A stretch of DNA of 64,000 bases, from assembly GCA_019279435.1 (NCBI GenBank), contig JAAALK010000285.1:27932371-27996370 (forward strand). The letters run 5' to 3'. A program made the position numbers and the translations under genes. The notes beneath the pieces were generated by a model. It made no database searches, was not told the DNA's origin, and worked only from the letters and a program-made list of their open reading frames with translations. The stretch comes from Zizania palustris. Its lineage: Eukaryota; Streptophyta; Magnoliopsida; Poales; Poaceae. Below are positions 51,775 through 61,793 of the stretch, in pieces; the first letter of the stretch is position 1, and each line of letters begins with the position of its first letter.

Positions 51775-54700
51775 TGGAGCACAGGTCCTGATTGTACTCG
51801 TCCAACGACGGAGATGTGGTGGCATATTTTAACAGAGTAACTGAATTTACTGAAGCTATCGCACAATATGCTTCCCGTCAGAGTGAAGAGGCAATATATT
51901 GTCCTTGTAAAGTTTGTAAAATGAAGCGATGTATCCGTGTTCAGATCGTGAAACCATACGATTTCACTTGTTGAAAAATGGTTTCGTGAAGAACTATTAT
52001 ATATGGACGAAACACGGTGGGATGGGCCAAAATCCTCCTAAAGATTCTAATGTGCCGCAAGATGCTCTTCAACATAGAAGAGGTTGTGATCATACATCCG
52101 ACATAACACATGATGATGTTGATCAACATGAAGATGATGACGCCTTTGATGTGGAGGAACTGATGCGAAATGTTGCGTCTGAGGTGCTGTTGCAGAGAAC
52201 TACAACCTAAGGATACGATAAATTTGAAGCACTTGACAAAGCATCAAAAAACCTTCTTTACGAGGAACGTCACGGATGCGATAAGCAGTATACTGTGTTG
52301 TACACAATTCTTGAGCTTATGAAATTGAAGGCCAGCAATGGATGGTCTGACACTAGTTTTTCAGATCTTTTACAACTCCAAAAAAAGGTTTTGCCGAAAC
52401 CCAATGGTCTACCATCTGATACGTACCAAGAAAAGAATATGATTTGTCCGTTGACTTTGGGCGTTCAGAAAATTCATGCATGCCCGAACCACTGTATCCT
52501 ATATCGAAAAGAGTATGGATTGTTAGAGAGATGTCCGCAGTGCAATGCAAGTCGATACAAACGTCCAAATGACTGTGTGGAGGACTACAATGACCACTAG
52601 AAGAAGAATAATAAGAGGTTGCAGAAGAGGAATAAAAATGTTATTGAAGACCATCCTGGAAAAAAGACGGAGAGGAAAGTTCCAGCCTTAGTAATGTGGT
52701 ACCTACCGGTGATTGATCGCTTGAAACGTATGTTCTCTAATCCTAGAGATGTTGAACTATTAATCTGTCATTTCGCTGGGCAAAAGAAGGATGGAAAACT
52801 TCGGCACCTTGCAGATGCTAGGCAGTGGAAATCATTTGACCTGGCCCATCCAGATTTCTCGGACGATCCTAGAAATATCAGGATGGGACTTAGCACAGAT
52901 GGAATGAATCCCTTCGGTGAGATGATGAACCCACATAGTACGTGGCCGGTCTTTCTATGCTTGTTCAACATTCCATCATGGTCGTGCCATAAAAGAAAAT
53001 ACCTTATGCTCACTACTCTAATTTCTGGTCCAAAACAACCTTGCAATGACATTGATATCTTTTTAGAACCTTTGATGGAGGATATGAAACATCTATGGGA
53101 ACATGGTGTCTGTGTGTGGGATGAGCACAAGAAAGAGCACTTCAATCTAAGAGTCATGATCTTTTGCACCATAGCTGACAACCCAGGACGCATGTCCCTG
53201 ACAGGACATGTTAAAGTAAAGACAGCATGTGTAGTGTGTGTGGACCAGACAGAATCTATGCATCTTCCGTCATTCGTTAAGACGATATATATGCGACACC
53301 GCATATGTTTACCAAAAAACCACAAATATCGAAGAAATAGGAACCATTTTGACGGTACAATCGAGCTTGGACAGCCTCCACGACTTCGAGATGGCAAATT
53401 TCTATTCGAAATGGTAAAGAATATCAAAGTTGTTTTCGGACAGAAGAGGAAGAAATCTAAAAAAATTTCAAAGGATGCTCCATTTAAAAAGCAGTCAATC
53501 TTCTTTAGATATTTGCCCTATTGGAAGGAGTTGGAGATTGGTCATGCTATCGATACAATGCACGTTGAGAAGAATGCCTTCGAAATCACCATCGGTATTT
53601 TGTCAGACATACCGGGCAAATCAAAAGATGGACTCAAAGTACGAAGGGACCTTCAAACTCTCGGAATTAGACCCGAGCTTCACCCACAGGAAAGGGCCAA
53701 TGGAAAATTTTTCCTTCCGGCTGCTAGCTATAATCTCACAATTGACGAGAAAAGATCAATCTGCAGGTGTCTACATGGAATTAGAGTTCCAACAGGATTC
53801 TCAACGAATATAAAGAATATTGTCTCCATAGCAGATTTGAGGATGAGTGGCTACAACACTCATGATTGTCATGTTATGCTTGGGCTATTCCTTGCCATCG
53901 CAGTAAGAGGAATCAAACATTCATTTCTGAAGATGGTGATAACGCGCATATGTCACTTCTTCAATGTCATATCAAAGAAGGTGATCGACACCGAAGAGTT
54001 AAATGAATTACGTAAACAAATGAGGGAGACTATGTGTCAGCTTGAGATGTGCTTTCCTCCTTCATATTTTGTTATTATGGAGCACTATATGATACATATA
54101 GCATACCAAATCTTTGTTCTCGGTCCAACATACCTGCACAATATGTATGCGTACGAGCGTCTAATGGTTATCTTCAAGGGTTACTTACGAAATCGTGCTT
54201 ATCCAGAGGGCTCCATGATAGAGGGCTACACGACTGAGGAAGTCATTGAGTGCTACGCAGATTACATAAGAGATGGAAGACCAATAGGAGTTCCCGTGTC
54301 CTGGCACCATGGAAGACTCACCGGTAAAGGAACTAAAGGCAGGACAATCATACGAGACAATAGTTACCAAACAATAAGAGAATCACATTACAGTGTAATG
54401 CATCAGTTGGCGATTATGAGACCATATGTTGAACAACACCTGCAAGAGCTTCGTGAAAAGAATGAAGATCGCGATGAACAATGGATTATGAAAGAACACA
54501 AAATTCATTTCACATCATGGCTGAGGGATCTAAACCTTTCGATTGGAGAAACCGACGAAGAGATGATGATAAATAAATTGTCTTAGGGTCCATTGAGCAT
54601 GGTTAAAACATGGCAAGCGTATGACATCAATGGTTTCACATTCTATACCAAAGCAAAGGATCAAAAGAGTCATCGCCAAAATAGTGGTGTCAGAGGAGAA

Positions 54701-55158
54701 GTAGAAGATAGCATTGGACAAAAGAATACTTACTATGGATACATCGAAGAAATATGGGAACTTAACTACGGGAACTCTATAGAAATCCCTGTATTTAAGT
54801 GCCAGTGGGTCATACATCCAGAAGGTGTACACATGTGGATGTGGATGATTACGGGTTTACGATAGTTGACCTTAATAAGGTGGCTTATAACGATGACCCT
54901 TGGATACTCGCTCAATCTGTGGCACAAGTATTTTACATACTTGATCCTAAAGATGAGAAAAAATACATCGTTGCTCCAGGAAAACAACGAATTGTTGGAG
55001 TTGATGGAGTCGAAGACGAGGAAGAATACAATCAGTTTGATGAGGTGCCGTTTTTCGTTGACATATCAAGGATCAATGTGGTTGAAGCAAAACTGTCATT
55101 TGGCAGTATGATTCCTTATCTACACACCAATGGCGATGGAAAATTAGTGCAAGGCTAG
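51775..55158 (+). pseudogene. TNP2-type CACTA transposase, broken
   Basis: ATG at 51775 follows a likely intron end (TATGTTTTAG). It reads MEHRS, TGA, LYSSNDGDVV where relatives have a tryptophan, so the start codes a premature stop. The transposase-associated domain follows (YCPCKVCKMKR), then frame changes near 51975 and stops at 52208 and 52598. The central TNP2 domain is open from 52619 to 54586 (GLSTDGMNPFG, FNLRVMIFCTIADNPGR, LEIGHAIDTMHVEKNAFE). DUF4218-like (FPPSYFVIMEHYMIHIAYQI) and DUF4216-like parts (NGFTFYTKAKDQKS; DDYGFTIVDLNKV to 55158) complete the usual order. It would cut and paste CACTA DNA, but this copy is dead. Confidence 0.92.
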
Positions 55159-55189
55159 ATCATTTATGTTTAGCGTGCGTATTTGTAAA

Positions 55190-55395
55190 ATCAATTATGT
55201 CATTTATTGTTAAATCATGTTCAAGATCAAATGAGGATTTAATTAAACATCAATAGAAAAGTTTTTTAAAATTTTTATTGTTTGGGGCCCCCAACAGCAA
55301 GGTTCAAAACTCAAACCGCCTGCCGGCAGTGAGGTTCGAACCTCGAACCGCATGGCCCCAAGTGAGCCCCCCGACCACTGCGCTACTAAGTGTTT
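55190..55395 (-). repeat. Pol III-like module, copy 1
   Basis: On the minus strand an A-box-like TAGCGCAGTGGTC (55373-55385) is followed 43 bases later by a perfect B box GGTTCGAACC (55333-55342), then an AT-rich tail shared with the other copies. The T-run downstream is short (four T). It lies just after the TNP2 gene. Confidence 0.55.
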
Positions 55396-55439
55396 CTCGA
55401 CAGTTTATTATATGCTAGATATATAATCCCTACCTACCT

Positions 55440-55620
55440 CTATTAGTAGTGGCGGGCTGGTGACATCATCGCCCGCCACTACTAAGAGAAAATAGACGTA
55501 ACGGGCAGGATGACGTCAGCATGTCCGCCACTGCTAATACACCTATATATACTTTCCACTCCCGCCGTCCGAAAACGTAGTTTCATTTTCTAAACCCTAA
55601 ACTCCCATGTCGCCCCCTCC
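55440..55620 (+). promoter_or_regulatory. Promoter module 1 of the CACTA element
   Basis: Inverted subterminal words (GTAGTGGCGGGC...GCCCGCCACTAC), TGACGTCA at 55511-55518, a TATATATA box at 55544-55551 and a telo-box-like AAACCCTAA near 55595. It precedes the ORF at 55930. The same module recurs at 58800-58950. Confidence 0.65.
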
Positions 55621-55929
55621 TCCCGTCGCCGTCGTCCCGGAGCACGTCGCCGCCGCCCTCCGCCCGTCGCCGCTGTCCTCGGAGCCCGTACGTCGGCGCC
55701 ACCTATCGCCGCCAGTCAGTAAATGATTATTAACCTATCTTTGGTCTTATTTTATTCGAGATTTGGGTTAAAATAATTTCTAATTGTTATATTAATTTAT
55801 GCATGGTAATATAATTTAGTATAATATTACTAGTAGAATGCTCTATAACAATAATGTTTTTAATGTACTATAATATTACTAGCTTAGGGTTTTTTAATGT
55901 TATATCAGCGCCCTCCTCGCCGGTTCACG

Positions 55930-56424
55930 ATGGCTCCTCCTAAGATTGAACCAAACAGTGGATCCTCAGACTCTACATCAAGTGGCGTGTGTGAGGTTTG
56001 CAAATGCGGTAAACTTAAGGTACATGGTATAGTTTGCACTTGTTTGGCTAAGAAAGTGATTCTCATAATGGACTCCGACTCGGAGGATGACTCGCGATCA
56101 CCGCAACCAGATAGGGTAAGTGTTGGCAGACGGAAGAATGATGAGACAACAACTGGTGGCAGAGGGAAACATGCCGAGGCTAGCGGTGGAAAAGGGAAGC
56201 ATGTAGAGCAATGCGACAACAAGAGGAGGAAGGAGGCAAGATCCTCTTTTTATGCAAATTTATATTTTGATCAGCCAATTCAATCATTGATAAGTTGTTC
56301 TCACTATCGCCGCCGCGTGTATTTTCTTGTTCAGGAACATGGAGAGCAGTTCAGACTGCCTGATGATGCTGAGTTAGTTGAGGATTGGCAAGTTGAGGCT
56401 TTTAATCTGTTTAACAAGAAATAG
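55930..56424 (+). CDS. Unidentified small ORF in the CACTA element (164 aa)
   Basis: ATG at 55930 gives MAPPKIEPNSGSSDSTSSGV. A cysteine cluster follows (CEVCKCGKLKVHGIVCTC), possibly a metal site, then an acidic patch (DSDSEDDSRS), a Gly/Lys/His-rich stretch (RGKHAEASGGKGKHVEQC) and a C-terminal part with aromatic residues (SFYANLYFDQPIQSL, YRRRVYFLVQEHGEQFRLP). I do not recognise it. It sits downstream of promoter module 1, after an apparent intron (55715 to about 55905). It could be an accessory CACTA gene or captured sequence. Confidence 0.5.
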   Translation: MAPPKIEPNSGSSDSTSSGVCEVCKCGKLKVHGIVCTCLAKKVILIMDSDSEDDSRSPQPDRVSVGRRKNDETTTGGRGKHAEASGGKGKHVEQCDNKRRKEARSSFYANLYFDQPIQSLISCSHYRRRVYFLVQEHGEQFRLPDDAELVEDWQVEAFNLFNKK

Positions 56425-57059
56425 GTTGGGTTTGTGCCGAGGAAAAAGAAGAAGCTCCAAACCATATCTTTCTTCTAGGTTTGACCAGTAGTGTGTTTCG
56501 ATGTGTAAGCTGGTTTCCCCAGCCTAGACTTGTGTTTGTTTACTTGCTTTCAAATAAACGTGATGTGTCAAGCGAGCCCCCGCACCACCGCGCTACAAAG
56601 TCTCGATTGTATCGTAACATGACAAGTCTTGTCTATTTAGACTTTATTTGATTTTTTGAGGATTAAAAAACTATAAATATACATGTCTTGTAGTACAAAT
56701 TTAACTTATTTTGACTTTGATCATAAAAACACACTTAGTGAAATAAAAAACAGTAAAGTGAGGAAGAAAAATACCAATTTTTGCAATTAGAATATTGGTG
56801 TTGTATTTTTATTGAACAAAAAGTTTCAATTTCAAAGGAAGAATCAACTATAGATTTTGCTTTCAAACCTCAGTCATTTCATCTCTAAACCCTAATGCAT
56901 TCCCCGGAGAATCTCAGGTTTCTTAATGAAATAAAAAAGTAAAGTGAGGTAGAAAAATACCAATTTTTTAAATTTGATAAGTTATGATGTATTTTTATTG
57001 TTAAAAAAATCAAGTTCAAACTAGAATTTAAACATCAATAAAAAGTCATGAAAATTAGA

Positions 57060-57190
57060 ACAAAAATGAAAAAAAAAATGTTTGGATGCTAGCAGCAAGG
57101 TTCAAACCTCAAACCGCCTGCCGGCAGCAAGGTTCGAACCTCGAACCGCATGGCACCAAAGCAACCCCCGCACCACTGCGCTACAAAGTG
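57060..57190 (-). repeat. Pol III-like module, copy 2
   Basis: Minus strand: A box TAGCGCAGTGGTG (57171-57183), B box GGTTCGAACC (57131-57140), then a run of ten T at about 57068-57077. The order and spacing match an internal tRNA-type promoter with a terminator. Confidence 0.6.
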
Positions 57191-57509
57191 TTTCTAGAAA
57201 TGTATCGCAACGTACGTTAGATAACCCCCACCTCTCATAGTAGTGGCGGTCGGGTGTAATCAGTGGCGGGCATGCTGACGTCACCAGCCCTTCACTGCTA
57301 TTGCTTTTAGTAGTGGCGGTCGAGTGTAATCAGTGGCGGGCATGCTGACGTCATCGGCCCGCCACCACTAAGTCGAGTGACGTACACTGAGGCAAAAAAT
57401 ACCAACTTTTTAAATTTGATAAGTTATGATGTATTTTTATTGTTAAAAAAATTTCAAGTTCAAATGAGGATTTAAACATCAATAAAAAAGTGCTGAAAAT
57501 TAAAAAAAG

Positions 57510-57640
57510 TACAAAACAGAAAAAAATGTTGTTTTGGCGCAAGCAGCAAGGTTCGAACCTCAAACCGCCTGCCAGCAGCAAGGTTCGAACCTCAAACCGT
57601 ATGGCACCAAAGCACCCCCGCACCACTGCGCTACAAAGTC
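57510..57640 (-). repeat. Pol III-like module, copy 3
   Basis: Minus strand: A box TAGCGCAGTGGTG (57621-57633), B box GGTTCGAACC (57582-57591), a second B box (57550-57559) and a run of seven T near 57521. The A-to-B start spacing is 42 bases. Confidence 0.6.
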
Positions 57641-58534
57641 TTTCTCGGCAATGTGTGCAATGTATGCTAGATAATCCCTACCTCTACGTGGACTTTTTTG
57701 CATTTAAATACCAATTTATGTAAATGAAAAATACCAATTTTTGCAATTAGAATATTGGTGTTGTATTTTTATTGTACAAAAAGTTTCAAGTTCAAAGGAA
57801 GAATCAACTATAGGTTTTGCTTTCAAACCTGAGTCATTTCATCTCTAAACCCTAATTCATCCCGGGAGAATCTTTGGTTTCTTAATGCCCTACATGATTA
57901 TTTTCTCGAAATAATTTTATTTTTTATGACAACATCTATGGATCGATCATATCATAACAACATGACAAGTCTCATCTTTTTTAGACTTTGTTTTATTTTT
58001 TGAGGATTAAAAAACTATAAAAATACAAGTTGTCGATCGAGTGTTGTGGAAACCTACATTTTTATGATGGTTTTAAATTTATTGGATAATAACTAATTAT
58101 AGAGTCAAAAACATGAATATATTTTTTCTATAAATTTTGTGAATTATTTCATGTCTTGTAGTTCAAATTGAACTTATTTTGACTTTGATCTTAAAAACAC
58201 ACTTAATGGAATAAAAAGAGTAAACTGAGGAAGAAAAATACCAATTTTTGCAATTAGAATATTGGTGTTGTATGCTTATTGTACAAAAATTTTTAATTTC
58301 AAAGGAAGAGTCAACTATAGATTTTGCTTTCAAACCTCAGTCATTTCATCTCTAAACCCTAATGCATTCCCCGGAGAATCTCAGGTTTCTTAATGAAATA
58401 AAAAAAGTAAAGTGAGGCAGAAAAATACTAAATTTTTAAATTTGATAAGTTATGATGTATTTTTATTGTTAAAAAAATCAAGTTCAAACTAGAATTTAAC
58501 ATCAATAAAAAATCATGAAAATTAGAATAGAAAT

Positions 58535-58655
58535 GAAAAAAATGTTTGGATGCTAGCAGCAAGGTTCAAACCTCAAACCGCCTGCCGACAGCAAGGTTCG
58601 AACCTCAAACCGCATGGCACCAAAGCAACCCCCGCACCACTGCGCTACAAAGTGT
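58535..58655 (-). repeat. Pol III-like module, copy 4
   Basis: Minus strand: A box TAGCGCAGTGGTG (58635-58647), B box GGTTCGAACC (58595-58604) and a T-run near 58538. A degenerate A-box-only fragment is also present at 56583-56595. Confidence 0.6.
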
Positions 58656-58799
58656 TTCTCGAAATGTATCGCAATGTACGTTAGATAACCCCCACCTCTC
58701 ATAGTAGTGGCGGTCGGGTGTAATCAGTGGCGGGCATGCTGACGTCACCAGCCCGCCACTGCTATTCCTTTTAGTAGTGGCATCGAGCACCAGCGGCCG

Positions 58800-58960
58800 G
58801 CGGATTAGTAGTGGTGGGCTGGAGACGTCATCGCCCGCCACTACTAAGAGAAAATAGCAGTGGCGGGCAGGATGACATCAGCATGCCCGCCACTGCTAAT
58901 CCGCCTATATAAATATTTCGCTCCCGCCAGTCTGAAAACCCTAAGCCCTAATCATCTCCC
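58800..58960 (+). promoter_or_regulatory. Promoter module 2 of the CACTA element
   Basis: Close copy of promoter module 1, with inverted GTAGTGG...CCACTAC words, TGACATCA in place of TGACGTCA, and TATATAAATA at 58906-58915. AAAACCCTAAGCCCTAA follows in the leader. It is the likely promoter for the gene whose coding part starts near 61806. Confidence 0.65.
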
Positions 58961-59700
58961 GCCAGTTACTACCGCTCCCAGTGCCCGCGCCGCCACCCTT
59001 GGAGCCCATCGTTTACGTCCCCGAAGCCCGTCGCCGCCATCTCAGAGCCGTTCGTGTCCCCAGACCCCTCGCCGCCACCTCAGAGCCGTCGTAGTCGTCC
59101 TCGAAGCCCGTCACCGGAGCCCGCGTCTACCCAGACCCCTCATCGCTGCTGTCCCCGTCCCCGACGCACGCCGCCATCCATGTCCTAGAGCACGCGCCGC
59201 CACCCTCGGAACCTGTCGCCGCCGTCACCCCGAACTCTACCGGAGCCCACGTCACTGTCCCCAGACCACGCGTCGCCGTCCCCGTCCCCGAGCGCACGCC
59301 GCCGTCCCCGTTCAGGTTGCTAAAATTTTCACCTTTTCCAATTTTCTCTGAAATTAATGCCCTGATTCAGACGAACATGCATGTTCTCTTAATTAAGTCC
59401 CAAGCTATAGCTTCTGTCCGGATAAAATTTTGGTATGAGAATTGTATACCCTTTTTGGTGAACAAATAAGAATAGAAAATGTTGAGTGTGGAATGCAGTT
59501 TAGGCCTGTCTTTATTTTATTTTTTCTATTTTGGTTGAATGTGTTCTATTTTGATTCAGAAATTTCCCCTTGAATTCATTGCAAGGTGTTTAGATAATTA
59601 AGTTTGTTTAAATTCTGATTTCTTGATCAGACATAAAGATTAAATAGCAAGTTTGTGATAAGTCTTTAATTTGACTCATTGGAGCTAAATCTGTGATTAA
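58961..59700 (+). other. GC-rich leader then AT-rich non-coding stretch
   Basis: 58961-59320 is CCG/GCC-rich, typical of a grass-like 5' leader or first exon; an ORF (58860-59351) is open mainly because of composition and shows no domain. 59340-59700 is AT-rich with nothing recognisable. Confidence 0.45.
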
Positions 59701-59785
59701 GTTTGGAGGAGCGTTGGGTGTTTTGAAAGGGCCATCTAATTCGAAAGATTTTTGTCGAGGCGCCTATTCACCCCCCCTCTAGATC
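59700..59785 (+). repeat. Remnant of a copia LTR 3' end
   Basis: GGAGCGTTGGGTGTTTTGAA, CGAAAGATTTTTGTCGAGG and CGCCTATTCACCCCCCCTCT follow the same order as the ends of the C2 and C3 LTRs (for example 42320-42395). The terminal bases and primer site are absent. 59786-60140 beyond it holds nothing I recognise. Confidence 0.65.
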
Positions 59786-60298
59786 TTGAGTGTTCTTATG
59801 TTCTTGAGTGTATTCTTGAGAGAGGTAGGCCAACACAAGCTAAGTTAGGTTTCTAGGGTTTATTGTCCTTAGAGCATGTCCATTGTATTTTCTAAATGTG
59901 AATTGCTATTCAAATGGAGCTATATTTAATCAATTTATATACAATGGAGATGCTCTTACATTTGTGGATAGTTATCATTTGTAGAACCACTGTATACTAC
60001 TTTGTTACACCTATTTTGGCATTGATTAATGGAAATGTACCATTCACCCAATATATATTAGTCTAATTTTGGGTGAAGTCTTCTATATCTAAGTTATGCC
60101 ATGAGAAATATTGCATACCACATTACCACTTTTTTAGAACAACTTTTAGAGGCCTATGATGCAAATAGTAATTGAGTTATCTCATGTATGTCATCAAGCC
60201 GTGGGACACATCCATTCCTGTCAACAACTTCTTCTTTCTCGTGTTGCTGACAGGGAATGGATGTGCTCACGATTCCATGGCAGCCATGAACATATTTG

Positions 60299-61032
60299 AA
60301 AAACAACACAAAATATGCTGAGGCCTCAACAACACAAGAGAGAGAGAACAACACAATCTCCTAACTTGAGGATTAATATAGTAGCTTCAGAAGTAATAGC
60401 TGACAACTGTAGCCAAGAAGAGTTTTCATACATTTCCCACCTTTGACACTGTGATCAGTTTACTACTGCTATCACTTCTGATGCTACTATACTAATACTC
60501 AAGTTCATATGGCTGAAGACCAACATTAGATTCTGCAATTCCTTTTAGAAGCCTATGATGCAAATTGTTATTGAGTAATCTCATGTATGTCATCAAGCCA
60601 TGGAACCATGAGCACATCCATTCCCTGTCAGCAACACGAGAATGGAGCCATGGGACACATCCATTCCCATCAAAAACTTATCTTCTTTCTCGTGTTGCTG
60701 ACAGGGAATGGATGTGCTCATGGTTCCATGGCTTGATGACATACATAAGATAACTCAATAACAATTTGCATCATAGGCCTCTAAAAGGAATTGCAGTATC
60801 TAATGTTGGTCTTCAGCCGGATGAACTTGAGGATTAGTATAGTAGCCTTAGAAGTAATAGCAGTAGTAAACTGATCACAGTGTCAAAGGTGGGAAATGTA
60901 TGAAAACTCTTCTTGGCTACAGTAGTCAGCTATTACTTCCGAAGCCACTATATTAATTCTCAAGTTAGGAGATTGTGTTGTTCTCTCTCTCTCTAGTGTT
61001 GTTGAGACCTCAACATATTTTGTGTTGTTTTT
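60299..61032. repeat. Large palindrome with about 345-bp arms
   Basis: Left arm 60299-60642, loop 60643-60686 (44 bases), right arm 60687-61032. The innermost stem is CAGCAACACGAGAA against TTCTCGTGTTGCTG and the outer ends are AAAAACAACACAAAATAT against ATATTTTGTGTTGTTTTT. The arms differ at roughly 5-10 percent of positions by eye. Further copies of the same sequence lie at 60150-60298 and 61033-61730. Confidence 0.85.
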
Positions 61033-61080
61033 CCCTCTAATGTTCCATGGCAACAAAATATGTTGAGGCCTCAACAACAC

Positions 61081-61660
61081 TATGATTAGTTTACTACTGC
61101 TATTATTTCTAAGGCTACTATATACTAATCCTCAAGTTCATGCATCCGGTTGAAGACCAACATTAGATTCTGCAATTCCTTTTAGAGGCCTATGATGCAA
61201 ATTGTTATTGAGTTATCTCATGTATGTCATCAAGCCGTGTGACACGTCCATTCCCATCAACAACTTCTTCTTTCTCGTGTTGTTGACAGGGAATGGATGT
61301 GCACACGGTTCCATGGCAGCCATGAACATTTTGAAAAACAACACAAAATATGCTGAGGCCTCAACAACACTGTGATTAGTTTACTACTGCTATTATTTCT
61401 AAGTCTACTATACTAATCCTCAAGTTCATGCATCCGGTTGAAGACCAACATTAGATTATGCAATTCCTTTTAGAGGCCTATGATGCAAATTGTTATTGAG
61501 TTATCTCATGTATGTCATCAAGCCATGTGACACATCCATTCCCGTCAACAGCTTCATCTTTCTCGTGTTGCTGACAGGGAATGGATGTGCACATGGTTCC
61601 ATGGCAGACATGAACATTTTGAAAAAAAACACAAAATATGCTGAGGCCTCAACAACACTA
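61081..61660 (+). repeat. Two tandem copies of a 290-bp unit from the palindrome family
   Basis: Units 61081-61370 and 61371-61660 both run from TGATTAGTTTACTACTGC to GAGGCCTCAACAACAC. They derive from the same sequence as the palindrome arms. The second has a small change at its end (CACTAGAGAGAGAAC). Confidence 0.85.
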
Positions 61661-61793
61661 GAGAGAGAACAACACAATCTCCTAACTTTAGGATTAGTAT
61701 AGTGGCTTCAGAAGTAATAGCCTCTTAACTATGAAAATTTGACAGCAGACCTGTTTTGCATAACCAAAATTCTGATACATTAGCCTCTTAACT

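Larger units (their letters stand above)
56570..58800. repeat. Array of repeated CACTA internal modules
   Basis: About 2.2 kb built from three recurring blocks: an AT-rich block (GAATATTGGTGTTGTAT, at about 56790, 57735 and 58255), the Pol III-like module (57000-57190, 57400-57640, 58430-58655), and a subterminal block with GTAGTGGCGGTCGGGTGTAA and TGACGTCA (57236-57370, 58702-58780). The copies differ by small indels. No protein gene is supported here. Confidence 0.85.

Noticed and set aside
52768..53427. 219-codon minus-strand ORF
   Set aside because: Shadow of the TNP2 transposase frame on the plus strand.
57060..57640. True tRNA genes
   Set aside because: A and B boxes fit, but I could not fold an acceptor stem and anticodon arm, so these are at most tRNA-derived promoters.
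58860..59351. 163-codon Ser/Pro/Arg-rich ORF
   Set aside because: GC-rich leader sequence with few stops; no domain and no support as a protein.
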